From contig NC_056050.1 of the NCBI RefSeq assembly GCF_004379255.2, positions 17,787,514-17,851,513 of the forward strand: 64,000 bases of DNA, written 5' to 3'. The notes beneath the pieces are model-generated. The model saw only the letters and a list, made by a program, of their open reading frames with translations, was not told the origin of the DNA and did not search any database. The DNA comes from Salvia splendens. Its lineage: Eukaryota; Streptophyta; Magnoliopsida; Lamiales; Lamiaceae. Shown here one piece after another: positions 22,553 to 33,410 of this stretch. The position numbers were made by a program, and so were the translations under genes. Numbering within the stretch: the first letter of the stretch is position 1; each line of letters starts with the position of its first letter.

Positions 22553-23986
22553 ATCTACCCATCTTAACAAAAATTTCGTCCCGAAATTTACTTACGTCCT
22601 TCGAATATAGAATTTCTCCATCATCTGGTCTTCCAAGCAGCTTCCACATGTCGTTTACTTCCTCATGTCGTTTAATTAACACTGTTGTTGAAAGTCACAT
22701 CGCTGCCACTTTTAATAAAATTACGCTAGATTAGACCATATTAAAATAAACCGCGCACTTCGCATCCTCCCTCCTTGTCTTGCATCCTCTTTTGCGTTTG
22801 AACTTCATTTCGTCTTCGCTATCTTCCACTTCTTGAAATCTTCCTCGTATTGTTTTTGTTCTTTTCGTTCAGGGAAAACGTAGGAAATAGTAAAATAGTT
22901 CACACATCAAGCTTGCTCCAACGTTTCACGTCATTCCAAGAAAAAGTTTCATGGTCCATCGGCCTCCATTCGCACGCTCGATCTCCTTGCCTCGCCGTGC
23001 CTTGACAAATTAGGGGTTCACCCCAAACTTCCAGGTTCTCGTTCGTTTTTGTCACTCGGGAAAGTGATAGATTATCTTAACTTAAAACTACGGTTCGCGC
23101 GTATTCAATCTAGCCTACAACATAAGCACTCTATGTTCGCAACATACTTCATCATCTCTCATCTCAACGTCTACCACAATTAACGTCATTCATATCTCAA
23201 GATAAACACACAATATATTCACATCTCATAGCAAAACACTTTCGCACTTCACATTTGCATTCATAAAATTTTGACACAAAAGCTTTCTTCAAACTCTTTC
23301 ACACTTTCCTAAAATTTCCACATCTCACTTTTAAAGTAAAAGTTTTGACTCAAAACTAAAATATACTTTCGCATCAACTTTCATCCATCGTATAAAACAC
23401 TCCATTGAATAACGCATCATACTTTGCACCTCATAACATAAATATCATCATACTTCCATAGCTCAATTTTCCAAACGAAAAAGTTAAAACTATTTTTCTC
23501 GAAACTCAAAAATTTTCGAATAATTCATAAACACAGTTTTTCTATTGATCAAATCTTTTCATAAAAGACAAGTCATCCAATTGCTAGACATACATCTTTC
23601 TATCACCATAGATATTCATCTTCTCGTAAAACACATATATATATATTTTTTTACAACCATAGCTCCTCTATCCCATTGTAAATCATACTTATTTTTCATA
23701 ACCATAGTTCTTCTATCCCATTGTAAAACATACTTTGTTTTCATAACCATAGCTTGTCATCTCATTTCCTGAAAACTTTCTCATAAAAATTTTTTCATAA
23801 AAATAAATTACCTCTTTCTTGATTGAGCGTGGCGAAGCGGGATGTTGAGCCTTCGATACACAATTATTATTTTATCTTCTTTTATTTTATTTTATTTATT
23901 ATTTTAGTCAAGCGAATCAAGTCTAGACTAGGACTGAAAAAGACTCTCGGTCCAGAGCGGAAAGAAAAATTGCTCTGATACCACTT
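22553..23986 (-). other. LARD interior, copy 1 (non-coding)
   Basis: 1434 bp, apparently identical to 25888-27321. No reading frame of gag or pol type. The right end has the primer-binding site; the left end a purine-rich tract. It is rich in CATAACCATAG/ATCCCATTGTAAA-type short repeats at about 23630-23760. Confidence 0.9.
23972..23983 (-). other. LARD primer-binding site, copy 1
   Basis: GCTCTGATACCA on plus is TGGTATCAGAGC on minus, the standard plant initiator-tRNA-Met primer site. It lies three bases from LTR-2. The second copy is at 27307-27318. Confidence 0.9.
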
Positions 23987-25887
23987 TGTCACGCCCGCAT
24001 TTTCTAAGGATAGAAAACACGGTTGACCGCGACTAGGGGAGGGTTAAAGAAGCGGGGAAGAAAAGGGAAATCAACACAACTCAACCATAGCCCGAAACAA
24101 ATGGGAATAGCTCGAATAAAATCAGAGTATCTCAACAATCAACAACTCCAAAGAAACAATATTTAGCGATACAAGAACTCAAAAGAAAGACAACTACTTA
24201 GCGGAAGCATTTCGAGAGAAGGAATATGCCACGTGTGAAGACATGACACATTCTAAACACTTAATTTCTTCAACGGTCTTGCTCAACACCCACCGCACCC
24301 GTCACGCTCAACCTGCAATTTTTAAAAGAAAAGCAGGGCTGAGTACTTGATGCACTCAGTGGACTCATGCCGAAAACATTTTATAAAAAGTATTTATCAT
24401 GCCACCATTGAGTGACCTTGGGGTTTTAACTTTAGAAATCGCCCAAGACACTAAAATCATTTCCATTGTAAAATTCGGTTGATCAACCATTTTCCCATAG
24501 CTATCTACCATATCTGATCCATTGATGACAAGGAATGTGGCCACATTCCAAGTCACTAGACCGGCCGACCCAAAATACGGCTCACGATCTCCATAGGTGT
24601 ACACTAGCCTGAATAGGGACTCACTCCCTACACAGACCCGAATTCGATTATCCATTGATGGCAAAAGCCACATCAGATAGGTTCCATAGAATAAGACAAA
24701 ACACGGCATGACAAATATTCATATCATTTTCACATAAAAATATACTTAGGGCATTGCCCATATTTAAAAAGAAAGCCCACCTCGTTCGTTTAATTTTCTG
24801 ACTTTGAACTCCTTACTTCGACTCCAATTTTGTTCGCGGAGAAAATCCTTCCTTGAGTCCATGCTTCCCTTCTTCACTTTATTTTTCTGTTTCAGCCAAT
24901 TAGTCTTAATACTTCCAATCATAACCCACGTCCTTTATTTTTTTGTAGAAAAACGTCCCAGGCCCAAATTTTAAATCAATTAGAAGGGCCCAAACATAAT
25001 TAAATTTAGGCAATCCAGTAGCAAAGTCAACAACCCAAAAATATACTTCCTTCCCTAACCTATCGGATGACTCTCTCTCTCTCTAATCTCACTTTCTTTT
25101 CCTTTCTTCTCACTCTTCGGACTTCTTCTCTCATCGCCGCTGCAATTCACCACCGTCTCTGCCCGAACCACGATGGCTTCAACGCTGCTCGTCGCCATTC
25201 GATCCAAGAAATTTCTCCTCCGTCGATCATTGCCGCTGATGTCACCAACTCACGAACTCCGCTGTCACCGCAGTCCAGCGACGGTGAGCTCTCCATCGAG
25301 CAACTTCTCTAGACGGGGCTGCTACCACTGTCGTCCTTTCCGGAACTCGGCCGCCCCAGCCCTTATTCAAACTCTCTCTCCGTCTTCGCCATCCGCTATA
25401 TCACGCTCCGCCTCGAGCCCTCTCTCTTTGATCTGCCAGCCCCTCGCTGCGACACCAACGCTGTCTCACTTTTTTTTCCCCTCATCTCTCGGTTTCCTCT
25501 CTTGATTTTGTTGGAACTGGTTGAGCAAAAGAAAAACGTGGAATCATGGGGAGATATGTATGTTGGAGATATAGACGAGATTTGCCCCTGTATTTAAAAT
25601 CTGATGTCTTTCTCCTTCAAATGTGATAACCGAAAGGAAGTGGAGAAGGGCTCAAAATTGATGAAATAAAGGTTGACTTGGTCTTCTCCAAAATTGGGCT
25701 GAAATAGTTCCAAAAAGAATTGGGCTTGGGAATAAATAAATTGGGATAGGAAAAAGAATAATTGTTATAGGCCCAAAAGTAAAATTCTTCTCTCGACAAA
25801 AGAAACAAGGTCGAAAAATTTTCATTGCACAAATGACGGTCCTTTGAAGAATCCAATAAAAATGGTGGAAAAAGTTGGGGTATTACA
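23987..25887 (-). repeat. LARD LTR-2 (mosaic)
   Basis: Left part matches LTR-3 (a at 24150, t at 24576). Right part from 25184 on matches LTR-1 (g at 25184, a at 25287 and several more). The switch therefore lies between 24576 and 25184. Confidence 0.95.
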
Positions 25888-27321
25888 ATCTACCCATCTT
25901 AACAAAAATTTCGTCCCGAAATTTACTTACGTCCTTCGAATATAGAATTTCTCCATCATCTGGTCTTCCAAGCAGCTTCCACATGTCGTTTACTTCCTCA
26001 TGTCGTTTAATTAACACTGTTGTTGAAAGTCACATCGCTGCCACTTTTAATAAAATTACGCTAGATTAGACCATATTAAAATAAACCGCGCACTTCGCAT
26101 CCTCCCTCCTTGTCTTGCATCCTCTTTTGCGTTTGAACTTCATTTCGTCTTCGCTATCTTCCACTTCTTGAAATCTTCCTCGTATTGTTTTTGTTCTTTT
26201 CGTTCAGGGAAAACGTAGGAAATAGTAAAATAGTTCACACATCAAGCTTGCTCCAACGTTTCACGTCATTCCAAGAAAAAGTTTCATGGTCCATCGGCCT
26301 CCATTCGCACGCTCGATCTCCTTGCCTCGCCGTGCCTTGACAAATTAGGGGTTCACCCCAAACTTCCAGGTTCTCGTTCGTTTTTGTCACTCGGGAAAGT
26401 GATAGATTATCTTAACTTAAAACTACGGTTCGCGCGTATTCAATCTAGCCTACAACATAAGCACTCTATGTTCGCAACATACTTCATCATCTCTCATCTC
26501 AACGTCTACCACAATTAACGTCATTCATATCTCAAGATAAACACACAATATATTCACATCTCATAGCAAAACACTTTCGCACTTCACATTTGCATTCATA
26601 AAATTTTGACACAAAAGCTTTCTTCAAACTCTTTCACACTTTCCTAAAATTTCCACATCTCACTTTTAAAGTAAAAGTTTTGACTCAAAACTAAAATATA
26701 CTTTCGCATCAACTTTCATCCATCGTATAAAACACTCCATTGAATAACGCATCATACTTTGCACCTCATAACATAAATATCATCATACTTCCATAGCTCA
26801 ATTTTCCAAACGAAAAAGTTAAAACTATTTTTCTCGAAACTCAAAAATTTTCGAATAATTCATAAACACAGTTTTTCTATTGATCAAATCTTTTCATAAA
26901 AGACAAGTCATCCAATTGCTAGACATACATCTTTCTATCACCATAGATATTCATCTTCTCGTAAAACACATATATATATATTTTTTTACAACCATAGCTC
27001 CTCTATCCCATTGTAAATCATACTTATTTTTCATAACCATAGTTCTTCTATCCCATTGTAAAACATACTTTGTTTTCATAACCATAGCTTGTCATCTCAT
27101 TTCCTGAAAACTTTCTCATAAAAATTTTTTCATAAAAATAAATTACCTCTTTCTTGATTGAGCGTGGCGAAGCGGGATGTTGAGCCTTCGATACACAATT
27201 ATTATTTTATCTTCTTTTATTTTATTTTATTTATTATTTTAGTCAAGCGAATCAAGTCTAGACTAGGACTGAAAAAGACTCTCGGTCCAGAGCGGAAAGA
27301 AAAATTGCTCTGATACCACTT
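25888..27321 (-). other. LARD interior, copy 2 (non-coding)
   Basis: Same 1434 bp as copy 1 with no difference noticed, as expected if one interior was duplicated recently. Primer-binding site at 27307-27318. Confidence 0.9.
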
Positions 27322-29222
27322 TGTCACGCCCGCATTTTCTAAGGATAGAAAACACGGTTGACCGCGACTAGGGGAGGGTTAAAGAAGCGGGGAAGAAAAG
27401 GGAAATCAACACAACTCAACCATAGCCCGAAACAAATGGGAATAGCTCGAATAAAATCAGAGTATCTCAACAATCAACAACTCCAAAGAAACAATATTTA
27501 GCGATACAAGAACTCAAAAGAAAGACAACTACTTAGCGGAAGCATTTCGAGAGAAGGAATATGCCACGTGTGAAGACATGACACATTCTAAACACTTAAT
27601 TTCTTCAACGGTCTTGCTCAACACCCACCGCACCCGTCACGCTCAACCTGCAATTTTTAAAAGAAAAGCAGGGCTGAGTACTTGATGCACTCAGTGGACT
27701 CATGCCGAAAACATTTTATAAAAAGTATTTATCATGCCACCATTGAGTGACCTTGGGGTTTTAACTTTAGAAATCGCCCAAGACACTAAAATCATTTCCA
27801 TTGTAAAATTCGGTTGATCAACCATTTTCCCATAGCTATCTACCATATCTGATCCATTGATGACAAGGAATGTGGCCACATTCCAAGTCACTAGACCGGC
27901 CGACCCAAAATACGGCTCACGATCTCCATAGGTGTACACTAGCCTGAATAGGGACTCACTCCCTACACAGACCCGAATTCGATTATCCATTGATGGCAAA
28001 AGCCACATCAGATAGGTTCCATAGAATAAGACAAAACACGGCATGACAAATATTCATATCATTTTCACATAAAAATATACTTAGGGCATTGCCCATATTT
28101 AAAAAGAAAGCCCACCTCGTTCGTTTAATTTTCTGACTTTGAACTCCTTACTTCGACTCCAATTTTGTTCGCGGAGAAAATCCTTCCTTGAGTCCATGCT
28201 TCCCTTCTTCACTTTATTTTTCTGTTTCAGCCAATTAGTCTTAATACTTCCAATCATAACCCACGTCCTTTATTTTTTTGTAGAAAAACGTCCCAGGCCC
28301 AAATTTTAAATCAATTAGAAGGGCCCAAACATAATTAAATTTAGGCAATCCAGTAGCAAAGTCAACAACCCAAAAATATACTTCCTTCCCTAACCTATCG
28401 GATGACTCTCTCTCTCTCTAATCTCACTTTCTTTTCCTTTCTTCTCACTCTTCGGACTTCTTCTCTCATCGCCGCTGCAATTCACCACCGTCTCTGCCCG
28501 AACCACGATGGCTTCAACACTGCTCGTCGCCATTCGATCCAAGAAATTTCTCCTCCGTCGATCATTGCCGCTGATGTCACCAACTCACGAACTCCGCTGT
28601 CACCGCAGTCCAGCGACGGTGCGCTCTCCATCGAGCAACTTCTCTAGACGGGGCTGCTACCACTGTCGTCCTTTCCGGAACTCGGCCGCCCCAGCCCTTA
28701 TTCAAACTCTCTCTCCGTCTTCGCCATCCGCTATATCACGCTCCGCCTCGAGCCCTCTCTCTTTGATCTGCCAGCCCCTCGCTGCGACACCAACGCTGTC
28801 TCCTTTTTTTTTCCCCTCATCTCTCGGTTTCCTCTCTTGATTTTGTTGGAACTGGTTGAGCAAAAGAAAAACGTGGAATCATGGGGAGATATGTATGTTG
28901 GAGATATAGACGAGATTTGCCCCTTTATTTAAAATCTGATGTCTTTCTCCTTCAAATGTGATAACCGAAAGGAAGTGGAGAAGGGATCAAAATTGATGAA
29001 ATAAAGGTTGACTTGGTCTTCTCCAAAATTGGGCTGAAATAGTTCCAAAAAGAATTGGGCTTGGGAATAAATAAATTGGGATAGGAAAAAGAATAATTGT
29101 TATAGGCCCAAAAGTAAAATTCTTCTCTCGACAAAAGAAACAAGGTCGAAAAATTTTCAGTGCACAAATGACGGTCCTTTCAAGAATCCAATAAAAATGG
29201 TGGAAAAAGTTGGGGTATTACA
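27322..29222 (-). repeat. LARD LTR-3 (5' LTR of the array)
   Basis: At least nine private differences are concentrated in the last 700 bp: a at 28519, c at 28622, TCCT for TCAC near 28801, then near 28925, 28986, 29160 and 29181. The left 1.2 kb is identical to LTR-2 as far as seen. Ends in GGGGTATTACA and is followed by the ATCAT duplication. Confidence 0.95.
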
Positions 29223-29815
29223 ATCATCTTGAAGTCAGACCAGGTTCTGATACAATTTGGTGGTAGCCTCTTGAACCAAGTATTCGCCTCCCCTTTAAGG
29301 GCAAGGGGAAGGGCCTTCAGTCTGTAATCATTTTCGCTCGACCCCGCTGGCCGCTTTTGAGCCTTGCAGATTTTGCAAAATTCATGCAAGAACTCGTATG
29401 GGTTGTCACAACTCCTCCCCAAGAACACAGGCAGGACGGCCATAATACGAGGCTTCACGTAGACTGCTTCTTGTCCTAGGGTCATGACGATTGCTTGCGG
29501 TGGTTCACCATCCAAGTGGGCGTTCAATGAGCTTATCTCGGGATCATCTTCCTGGTCGTCAGCCATGTTGGCTTTCTCATCTTCAGCTGCGGATATTGAT
29601 TCCGGTTCACTCTTGATGGCTGTGCCGCGATCCTCCTCATCGCTCGCATCCAAGTCAACAGGCAAGGCAGTGGTTAATTCTGAATGAGTGGTGACTGGAT
29701 TCACCCCTTCTTCCTTTGGCCAGTTGGACTCAGTTTCATTTAACTGCGGAACACAAAAAATAAAGAAAAGTTTATCTACAATATTTACACCAAAATTCTT
29801 AACAAAACTCCTCAT
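29223..29815 (-). pseudogene. Athila-1 gag, N-terminal part
   Basis: About 197 codons upstream of the LARD insertion. It begins at an ATG at 29815. An acceptor-like TTTTTTGTGTTCCGCAG precedes the conserved region, so the true start could be internal. The conserved part matches Athila-2 gag: LDGEPPQAIVMT, NPYEFLHEFCKICKAQKRPA, YRLKALPLALKGEANTWF, then WSDFK at the break. This is the first half of the Ty3-type retrotransposon gag domain. The LARD insertion adds ten foreign codons and a stop. It cannot make full gag in its present state. Confidence 0.85.
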
Positions 29816-29900
29816 AAACTAATAAACAAAAGAAAAGAAAAATAATTAACTATATGTACACCAAAGTGTCATGCAACAAATGTATGCAAAAACGCCATCC

Positions 29901-29919
29901 ATCCCCGGCAACGGCGCCA
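29901..29919 (-). other. Athila-1 primer-binding site
   Basis: On minus, TGGCGCCGTTGCCGGGGAT follows the 5' LTR end after two bases (LTR boundary 29922). This is the widely shared Athila/Tat-type primer site, usually assigned to a tRNA-Asp. Confidence 0.85.
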
Positions 29920-29921
29920 TT

Positions 29922-31512
29922 TGATAGGAGGGAAAAGATGAGACTATGACTCTGTGTGTGTGTGTCAGCTGGCCAGGAGGGTACCTAGACCTAGCTGTGT
30001 CGTTGGGTCTGTGTCTATCTTCCCTATCAACAAAAAATACCTCAACCCACTTCTACTGGCTAGTATAGTGGATTAAGGGTCGAATCCCACAGAGATGGAT
30101 GTAGGCGAGATACACTTGCGATGACATTCTGGGAGCGGTTGGTTAGCTACCACGCTTTTTTGGGGTTGAGTTTTACCTAGTCGGAAAATGAAATGGAACC
30201 TATACCCCTCCTGACCAGTAGGTCAGGGTGGGCTCTAAATGCTGCGTGCTAAAAGAAATTAAAGTGCGTGTGTAAATTAGGGTACGAGTGTGCATGTGAG
30301 AAGCTACTAGACGAAACTTACTAAAAATGGCTAGACAAAAGGTAAAGAGAATCAAAGGACATGCTGGCAGACTGTCTCCTGGGTGTGCAGAAAAGCTGAA
30401 AATGTGCAAGTACAAAAGCAAAAAGCAACAAAAGCAACACAAGTGGTCCCATTCTTTGATTGTGACATTATCTTCTTCACCAAGCTAAACAAACAAGATC
30501 TAACAAACTCCATTGATGAATGATCAAGCTTGAAAATTCGAAAATGCAATATTTAACCTGAAATCGAGAACGAAAGCTAAGAAAACTGAGATCTACGCAA
30601 ACTGGTCAGCGGGACAAGGTGACAGAAGCAAGCAGAAATGATTCTCATGCATTTTTGAGGACCTTAACCCGATTAAAACTTGTAAACACTCTAAGAAAAC
30701 ATTGATCTAACTAAGCAAAGCAGATTCAAGCACTTAAACAACAAAAATCAACGTAAAACTACCAGATCTAGTTACTAGGCAGAAAGAAATAATAAGCAAG
30801 CTGAAACATAAAATAAAACCACAATAAACTTCATTGCATTCAAGATTATCACCCAAAAGATGTTTCAACTAAGTAGCTACTGGAATCCAAGTCAAAGGCA
30901 GGCAAAAACAAGTTCTTAAACTAAGAAATCTTAAAAACAAAGCAAGTAAAAGATTGTTTGGCTCATCGGAAACTGAAACTGGAGGAATTTCTGGAACTAC
31001 GACGGCTGGAATGAATCAGGCATGATGCTCCTGGCCGGCAGGTGGCCGGAATCTTCAAGTCAGGCTGCTGGATTTAGATGGAACTAAAAGCTAGTGGAGC
31101 TATTCTCCTCAAAAGTGATGTAGTAGTGATGATAAGTCCTAAGTGAAGTGGTGTGTCGATTCCTCCTTTTCTTTATGTTCAGCTCCTATTTATAGGGTGG
31201 CTTGCCCTAATTTCTAGGGCTTTCTCTTCATGTGGAATGACAATTTTGCCCTTCTTTAGATAGGTGATTATTCCAAGCAAGTCCTTCCTTCTCGTGTCCA
31301 GTTCTGTAGCATCCATCCTGACCAGTTTGCGTATTTTCTGCTCATACTGACCAGTTTGCACACTCTTCGCAGCTTTTTCACTCGAATTCCTTCTGAACCT
31401 TCCCTCCTGATTTAGTACTTCAACCTGCACACTTTAACAACTATTTTGCAGATATTATCCAATAAAGCACCTTATACTGACCAGTAACCAAGGCCTAGAA
31501 TGCGACTTATCA
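29922..31512 (-). repeat. Athila-1 5' LTR
   Basis: 1591 bp, near-identical to 14821-16409. Differences seen are g/t in the GTGGAGTAAGG word, c/t in GAAACGATTC, and four 1-bp homopolymer indels. TATA box on minus near 31187-31194. Ends GACTTATCA then the TSD ATTAT. Confidence 0.95.
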
Positions 31513-33410
31513 ATTATCTATTGACTTCACATAGTCAATTGTAATCACCCCTGTTGTGATCAAAAGTCTCACGGTGTTATGTCATCGACGAATGTGTCGA
31601 GACTTCCCGTTGTACAAGCCATTATTCTCCCTTCCAATAGCGGCTTGGCTATCACAATGAATCATCACCGGAGGTACAGGTTTAGACCAACATGGAATGT
31701 CCTCGAGGAAATTCTTAAGCCACTCGGCTTCCTCACCAGCTTTGTCTAAAGCTATGAATTCGGATTTCATGGTTGATCGGGCTATACAAGTCTGTTTCAG
31801 GATTTCCACGAGACAGCAGCATCCCCAAAGGTAAAGACATATCCACTAGTGGAAAGTGAGTATTTATTATCGGATATCCAGTTTGCATCATAGTACCCTT
31901 CAAGTACCGGAGGGTATCTTGCAAAATGCAGCCCATGATTTTGAGAATGTTTTAAGTATCTCAAAACCCTTACAAGAGCTTCCCCATGCTCTTTGCTTGG
32001 ATTACTCGTGTAGCGTGCTAGCTTATTCACGGTGCAAGCAATATCGGGTCTCGTACAATTAGTCAAGTACATAATGCACCCAATAACCTTCGCATAATCT
32101 TCTTGTGCGACAGGTTCGCCTTTGTTCTTGCTAAGGTGAACATTTAGCTCTATAGGCGTCTTAGCCAGCGTGATGTCATAAGCATTGAATCTTTTTAGCA
32201 CTTTATCCACATAGTGAGATTGTGTTAAGGTGATTCCCTCGGATGTTCTTAGAATCTTCATTCCAAGAATTACATCGGCTAGACCCATGTCCTTCATGTC
32301 AAAATTTCTTTTCAACATGGCTTTAGTTTCGTTAATCATTCGGGTACTACTGCCCATGATTAACATGTCATCAACGTAGAGACATACTATAACATATCCG
32401 TTATTAGTATTCTTAATATAGACACACTTGTCACACTCGTTGATTTTAAATCCATTTGATAACATTACATTATCAAATTTTAAGTGCCATTGGAGCGGCG
32501 CTTGTTTTAATCCATATAAGGACTTAACCAGTTTGCAGACCTTATTTTCTTGTCCAGGTACTACAAAACCTTCAGGTTGTTCCATATAGATCTCATCCTC
32601 GAGTTCACCATTTAGAAACGCAATTTTTACGTCCATTTGGTGAATCTCAAGATTGTGCAATGCAGCAATCGCAAGAAGCACTCTTATAGAAGTGATTCTC
32701 GTTACATGTGAGTACGTATCAAAGAAGTCATGTCCTTCCTTTTGTTTAAAACCCTTGACTACTAGTCGGGCTTTATATTTATCAACTGTTCCACCGGCCT
32801 TAAATTTCCTTTTAAGGACCCATTTACATCCTAGAGGTTCAGCACATTCGGGAAGATCAACCAACACCCAAGTGTGGTTTAGCAAAATTGAGTCAATTTC
32901 GCTTTGAACAGATTCTCTCCAATGCAGCCCGTCTGGGCCTGCATAGGCTACTTTCAAAGACGTTGGTTCTTCATCCAACATGAAGGCAATGTAGTCGGGA
33001 CCAAAGGATTTTGGTGTTCTAACCCTATTGCCTCGTCTCGCTACTACCTCATTGGGATCAGGCCTGGCACACTTGCGAGATTCGGGCTCTTTACCTAATG
33101 ACTTAGAGCTTGTTATTTCATCCTCAATTCTTGCTTCAGAATTAGATGCTACATTTTCTTGATTTTTACAAGGAAATGTATTTTCAAGAAATACAGTATT
33201 TCTTGATTCAATTGTTGTTCCAACAGTCACAGTCGATATCTCAGACTTATGAACAACAAATCTATATGCACTACTGTTAAGTGCATATCCAATGAAGATA
33301 CAATCCACCGTTTTAGGTCCGATTGTAACTTCTTTGGGCGGAGGAACCATTACCTTTGCCAACACCCCCACACTTTGAGGTATTTGTAGGATGGTTTCCT
33401 TCCATTCCAC
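31513..33410 (-). pseudogene. copia internal 1: integrase C-terminus, reverse transcriptase, RNase H
   Basis: The main frame (31797-33410) begins after a frameshift in the integrase tail and reads [18 protein letters not shown], the RT start [35 protein letters not shown], catalytic [10 protein letters not shown] and the [15 protein letters not shown] region. A 1-bp loss near 31800 shifts the frame into RNase H (31582-31809: [29 protein letters not shown]). A CGA-to-TGA change stops it after RHIRR at 31582. The 3' remainder lies at 14732-14820 beyond Athila-1. The YVDD motif is intact, but the reading frame is broken at least three times. Confidence 0.85.

Larger units (their letters stand above)
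20652..29222 (-). mobile_element. nested non-coding LTR element as a tandem array (3 LTRs, 2 interiors)
   Basis: Period is exactly 3335 bp: LTR-1 20652-22552, interior 22553-23986, LTR-2 23987-25887, interior 25888-27321, LTR-3 27322-29222. LTRs are 1901 bp, TGTCACGCCCGC...GGGGTATTACA. The single TSD ATCAT is at 20647-20651 and 29223-29227. A tRNA-iMet primer site (TGGTATCAGAGC on minus) abuts LTR-2 and LTR-3, and a purine-rich AAGATGGGTAGAT abuts LTR-1 and LTR-2. The 1434-bp interior has no gag or pol, so it is a LARD-type non-autonomous element. It splits Athila-1 gag. The middle LTR is a mosaic of the outer two (see findings). It is probably Ty3/gypsy or copia derived; class cannot be fixed without coding sequence. 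Confidence 0.95.
14821..31512 (-). mobile_element. Athila-1: gag-only Athila-like LTR retrotransposon, split by a non-coding LTR array
   Basis: LTRs 14821-16409 and 29922-31512 begin TGATAGGAGGG and end GACTTATCA. The TSD ATTAT is at 14816-14820 and 31513-31517. The primer-binding site beside the right LTR sets minus orientation. Only about two substitutions and four 1-bp indels separate the LTRs, so insertion is very recent. Without the 8571-bp nested array the element is about 8.1 kb. Its interior encodes an Athila/Ty3-type gag, then 1.9 kb of non-coding DNA with three stem-loops. No protease, reverse transcriptase, RNase H or integrase motif was found. It therefore depends on enzymes from an autonomous partner. 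Such gag-carrying non-autonomous elements have been called TR-GAG. Confidence 0.9.

Noticed and set aside
20652..29222. The 3335-bp repeats as satellite DNA
   Set aside because: The units resolve into LTRs, primer sites and purine tracts with one shared target duplication, so they are a recombined LTR element.
31797..33410. Endogenous pararetrovirus reverse transcriptase
   Set aside because: Domain order (integrase before RT), YVDD context and copia RNase H motifs identify a Ty1/copia element; no movement or coat protein is present.
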